In this document: in pieces, positions 5,791 through 6,898 of the stretch
How the letters are laid out: each line of letters opens with the position of its first letter
Position numbering within the stretch: position 1 is the first letter of the stretch
From: Fidelibacterota bacterium
Lineage (GTDB): Bacteria > Fidelibacterota > Marinisomatia > Marinisomatales > TCS56
NCBI GenBank assembly: GCA_013203015.1
Contig: JABMPO010000070.1
Span: 1 to 6,898 of the forward strand
DNA: 6,898 nucleotides
Direction of reading: 5' to 3'
The notes under the pieces: model-generated
Database searches by the model: none
Seen by the model: only the letters and a program-made list of their open reading frames with translations
What the model was told of the DNA's origin: nothing
Made by a program: the position numbers and the translations under genes

Positions 5791-6898
5791 TGTCGATTCA
5801 CTTCGCGGATACATTTATTATTTTGCTGTATTTCGGGATTCTGATTGGGATTGGTTTTTTTCGCAGCAAGGGCAGCCGGAAAAATCAGGCCGAATATATT
5901 CTAGCTGGTAGACGACTCAGTTTACCGGGATTTGTGGCGACTTTGGTCGCAACCTGGTATGGGGGAATCCTGGGAATAGGTGAAAATACCTATAATTACG
6001 GTATCCAGACCTGGGTGATTTTTGGGTTGCCATATTATATTTTTGCTGCCGTCTTTGCACTTATTATCGCCGGAAAAATAAGACAACTGGAATTCATATC
6101 GATTCCTGATCAAATAACCAAACGGTTTGGGAAATACCCCGGTATTTTCAGCGCCGTATTCCTACTGTTTCTCGCCAGCCCCGCCCCCTACATTCTCAGC
6201 ATTGGCATCCTGCTGCAATTTTTGTTTGGTCTGTCCTACGGGTGGGCTTTATTGATGGCTACAATTATCAGTTTAGTATATATCTGGCACGGTGGCTTTG
6301 GCGCCGTTGTGCGCACCGATATACTGCAGTTTATCCTGATGTTCTCCGGTTTTATAATGCTGCTGATTTTCGCCTGGATTAAAATTGGTTCGCCGGTATA
6401 TCTATTGCAAAATTTGCCGGAGACTCATCTTTCTCCAACCGGTGGTCAATCGCGGCAATTTATTGCTGTATGGTTTTTCATTGCCCTGTGGACTTTCGTT
6501 GATCCCGGATTTTACCAGCGCTGCGCGGCAGCCTTAAATTCACGCATTGCCCAGAAAGGTATTTTAATATCGATCGCATTCTGGTTTGGTTTTGACATGC
6601 TGACTCTTTTTTGCGGACTCTATGCCCGACTGGTAGTAGATAGCAGCAATGCCTTGTTTTCCTTTCCGCTATTGGGCCAGCAGTTACTACCACCCTTGTT
6701 TTATGGCTTATTCCTAACCGGTATCATTTCAACAATCATGTCAACAATTGATTCACTGGGATTAATCAGCGCTGTTACGTTTGGCAGAGATATCCTCTGG
6801 CGATTAAACAATCGTTATGACCCCATCCGTCTGACTCAAATAGGATTACCGGTCATGGCGGCAATCGCGCTTTTTCTGGCCTGGCAATTTCCATCAGT
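5790..6898 (+). CDS. Sodium:solute symporter family protein (SSS), partial at the right edge
   Basis: Reading from the ATG at 5790, 369 codons run open to the window edge, so the C-terminus is missing. The product is a multi-spanning inner-membrane protein with the LeuT-like SSS layout. Helix 1 lies at about 8-24. The YILAGRRLSLPGF linker (36-48) leads into the broken helix with ATWYGGILGIGENTY (54-68). GGFGAVVRTDILQF (168-181) and FVDPGFYQRCAAA (236-248) are family landmarks. GIISTIMSTIDSLGLIS (311-327) is the helix that normally supplies serines to the sodium site. It would import a small solute with Na+. The ATG shares its A with the thiN stop (TAATG), implying coupled translation; the nearest AGGAG is 15 bases away, which is far. 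The substrate cannot be read from the sequence. Its neighbour makes thiamine or a precursor a candidate, but sugars, amino acids and other substrates are common in this family. Confidence 0.93.
   Translation, partial: MSIHFADTFIILLYFGILIGIGFFRSKGSRKNQAEYILAGRRLSLPGFVATLVATWYGGILGIGENTYNYGIQTWVIFGLPYYIFAAVFALIIAGKIRQLEFISIPDQITKRFGKYPGIFSAVFLLFLASPAPYILSIGILLQFLFGLSYGWALLMATIISLVYIWHGGFGAVVRTDILQFILMFSGFIMLLIFAWIKIGSPVYLLQNLPETHLSPTGGQSRQFIAVWFFIALWTFVDPGFYQRCAAALNSRIAQKGILISIAFWFGFDMLTLFCGLYARLVVDSSNALFSFPLLGQQLLPPLFYGLFLTGIISTIMSTIDSLGLISAVTFGRDILWRLNNRYDPIRLTQIGLPVMAAIALFLAWQFPS

Noticed and set aside
6478..6693. Minus-strand open frame of 71 codons within the symporter
   Set aside because: The plus strand encodes clear symporter motifs through this region, so the antisense frame is a shadow.

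Overview
The window holds two divergent, tightly packed gene sets that share a 102-bp intergenic region (4119-4220). The DNA is moderately AT-rich. The proteins indicate a Gram-negative cell: a periplasmic LolA-like protein, a signal-peptide-bearing start of a probable outer-membrane protein, and an RND/MMPL pump. An environmental bacterium of the FCB type (Calditrichota, Marinimicrobia or similar) would fit, but that is an inference from gene content and composition, because no rRNA or marker gene is present.

Left set, minus strand, read from 4118 down to 1: a TetR-family repressor, a 757-residue MMPL/RND (HAE3-like) transporter, a 105-residue three-helix membrane protein of unknown function, a LolA-like 'outer membrane lipoprotein-sorting' protein, and the first 43 codons of a secreted, probably beta-barrel, outer-membrane protein. 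Neighbouring genes overlap by 8 or 1 bases or are separated by 10-17 bases with clear Shine-Dalgarno sites, so this reads as one operon. The likely system is a proton-driven inner-membrane pump, a periplasmic lipid/hydrophobe carrier and an outer-membrane component, controlled by a local repressor.

Intergenic region: it holds a perfect 15-bp palindrome plus an extra half-site abutting the tetR start codon (together also a 12-bp inverted repeat). A second inverted repeat (8-bp arms) lies closer to the right-hand operon. A plausible sigma70-type promoter for tetR places the start of transcription in the first palindrome, consistent with autorepression. Neither divergent first gene has a recognisable Shine-Dalgarno site.

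Right set, plus strand, 4221 to the window end: a 307-residue uncharacterised protein with a GNAT-like segment in its C-terminal half, thiamine pyrophosphokinase (overlapping by 26 bases), and a sodium:solute symporter (overlapping by 1 base) that runs off the right edge after 369 codons. The chain suggests coupled translation. The placement of the symporter directly after the thiamine pyrophosphokinase makes thiamine or a related compound a candidate substrate, but nothing in the sequence fixes this. No RNA genes, mobile elements, CRISPR arrays or convincing terminators were seen, and no gap longer than about 100 bases lacks a gene.
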